This document shows positions 12,816 to 13,890 of a stretch of 13,890 nucleotides of DNA, in pieces (position 1 is the first letter of the stretch; the number at the start of each line of letters is the position of its first letter). The stretch is taken from assembly GCA_943331855.1 (NCBI GenBank), contig CALQNE010000065.1, positions 1 through 13,890 on the forward strand, given 5' to 3'. Both the position numbers and the translations under genes were made by a program. Source of the stretch: Bordetella parapertussis (lineage in GTDB: Bacteria; Pseudomonadota; Gammaproteobacteria; Burkholderiales; Burkholderiaceae_B). The notes below the pieces were generated by a model. That model had not been told where the DNA came from. It ran no database searches and was given only the letters and a program-made list of their open reading frames with translations.

Positions 12816-13890
12816 ATGAAGACCACCCCTACTGCGAATCAAACCAACGCAAGCGACCTCAGTCTTGCGCAAAAAATTGCTAAGCACGTCTTTATTTGCA
12901 CGCCTCAGTCTTTACCCGCAGAGGCTTTCGCAAAAGCCGAGCTGCACCTGCTTGACACCTTCGGGCTCGCGCTCGCGTCGTATTCGCAAGACTATGCCGC
13001 GCCCTCATTGGCGGGCATCTGTGCTGCCGCAGGCCAAGGCGATTGTTTTGTCATCGGCTCAACAAAGCGCCTCGCCCCGCGCGATGCCGCGTTTGCAAAT
13101 GGTTTGTTAATGCATGGCCTGGATTTTGATGACACTCACCTTGCCAGCATCATTCACGCTTCTGTCGCAAGCTTACCTACGGCCCTGGCCATTGCAGAAC
13201 AGGTGGATGCCACCTGGGATGAAATGCTGTGCGCCTACATTCTGGGCATGGAAGTCGCCATCCGCATTGGCGCCTCGGTGAAAGGGGGCTTTCATCATGT
13301 TGGCTTTCATGCCACCGGAATCGTGTCGCACTTTAGCGCGGCCGTTGTCGCAGGCAAGTTGCTGGGCCTTGACGCAGCACAACTTTGCGCAGCGCAAGGC
13401 GTTGCCGCCAGCACCACTTCTGGCGTACAGGCGTTTCTTGAAGAAGGCGCCTGGACCAAACGCATGCACCCTGGCTGGGGCGCTTTAGCTGGGATCACCG
13501 CTGCGCACATGGTTCAAGCAGGCTTTGTCGCACCGACTCGCCCCTACGAGGGCCGTTTTGGTTTGTACGACACGCACTTACACGACACCAAACCCTTACC
13601 AGGGCTGTTGGTTGACACCTTTGGTCATGAGTGGCGCATGCTAGAAACCGCGATCAAACCTTATCCGATTTGTCACTTTAGCCATGGCTGTTCAGAGGCT
13701 GCAATCGTTTTGAGCACGCAGGTGAGCAAGCGCATTGACGAGATCGCCGAGATTACCGCGTGGCTGCCAGAGCCTACGTTACATATCGTTGCAGAGCCGC
13801 CCGAAGTTAAACAAAAAGTCACCACCGATTACGAGGCAAAATTTAGTGCTCAGTTCTGTGTGGCGATGTGTTTGCTAAAAGGAAGGTTCG
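12816..13890 (+). CDS. MmgE/PrpD family protein, N-terminal part (cut by window edge)
   Basis: From ATG 12816 the frame is open for 358 codons to the right edge. Family landmarks are present in order: LLDTFGLALAS near residues 46-56, FANGLLMHGLDFDDTHLASIIHAS around 95-118, a helical GVAASTTSGVQAF segment, and KPYPICHFSHGCSEAA, equivalent to the KPYPCCRFTH signature of 2-methylcitrate dehydratase and related enzymes. KFSAQFCVAMCLL near the cut matches the KFS...A motif. The family includes 2-methylcitrate dehydratase PrpD, cis-aconitate decarboxylase and iminodisuccinate epimerase, so a dehydratase, decarboxylase or isomerase of a polycarboxylate is expected. No prp genes are visible, so the exact substrate stays open. 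The C-terminal end lies beyond the window. The ribosome site is weak. Confidence 0.9.
   Translation, partial: MKTTPTANQTNASDLSLAQKIAKHVFICTPQSLPAEAFAKAELHLLDTFGLALASYSQDYAAPSLAGICAAAGQGDCFVIGSTKRLAPRDAAFANGLLMHGLDFDDTHLASIIHASVASLPTALAIAEQVDATWDEMLCAYILGMEVAIRIGASVKGGFHHVGFHATGIVSHFSAAVVAGKLLGLDAAQLCAAQGVAASTTSGVQAFLEEGAWTKRMHPGWGALAGITAAHMVQAGFVAPTRPYEGRFGLYDTHLHDTKPLPGLLVDTFGHEWRMLETAIKPYPICHFSHGCSEAAIVLSTQVSKRIDEIAEITAWLPEPTLHIVAEPPEVKQKVTTDYEAKFSAQFCVAMCLLKGRF

Noticed and set aside
12816..13890. Naming the right-edge gene prpD
   Set aside because: The family is broad, the C-terminus is missing and no methylcitrate cycle genes are adjacent.

Overview
The window looks like chromosomal DNA of a betaproteobacterium, most likely in Burkholderiales and close to Alcaligenaceae. 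The main reason is the pair of periplasmic Bug-type (tripartite tricarboxylate transporter, TTT) receptors without membrane subunits, a hallmark of that group. A MmgE/PrpD-family gene, short intergenic gaps and moderate GC fit the same picture. This is inferred from gene content; there is no rRNA or marker gene to confirm it. I see no tRNA, rRNA, CRISPR array or insertion sequence.

Layout, left to right. (1) 1-2780, minus strand: a probable four-gene operon. A Fe(II)/2-oxoglutarate (PhyH/EctD-like) dioxygenase overlaps by 4 bp a Rossmann oxidoreductase with a C-terminal SAF domain. These are followed by a small secreted protein and a HIT-family protein cut by the left edge. (2) 2889-3917, plus: an NAD-type isocitrate dehydrogenase-family enzyme, divergent from the operon. 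(3) 3946-4499, minus: a HicA toxin gene preceded by an unusual HicB-like partner. (4) 4598-8024, plus: a possible leader ORF, then Bug receptor, MetE C-domain-like methyltransferase, second Bug receptor, and a 43-residue single-TM protein. (5) 8079-8513, minus: a VOC/glyoxalase-fold protein. (6) 8584-12573: a signalling island with a response-regulator/class III cyclase fusion, a stand-alone receiver, a Cache-domain histidine kinase and an N-terminally truncated adenylyl cyclase. (7) 12816 to the right edge, plus: the start of a MmgE/PrpD-family gene.

How the parts may work together (inference). The dioxygenase and SAF oxidoreductase are translationally coupled and probably act in one route on an unknown small molecule. 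The isocitrate dehydrogenase-like gene shares their upstream region. The two Bug receptors and the MetE-like enzyme probably deal with one class of organic acid or methylated/thio compound, but no TctA/TctB membrane partner is in view. In the signalling island the kinase has no receiver of its own, while two receivers lie next to it, so one kinase may feed both a DivK-like protein and a cyclic-nucleotide cyclase. The least conventional items are the HicA partner, the Bug-MetE-Bug-small protein operon, the altered base-recognition residues of the fusion cyclase, and the uncharacterised dioxygenase/SAF oxidoreductase pair.
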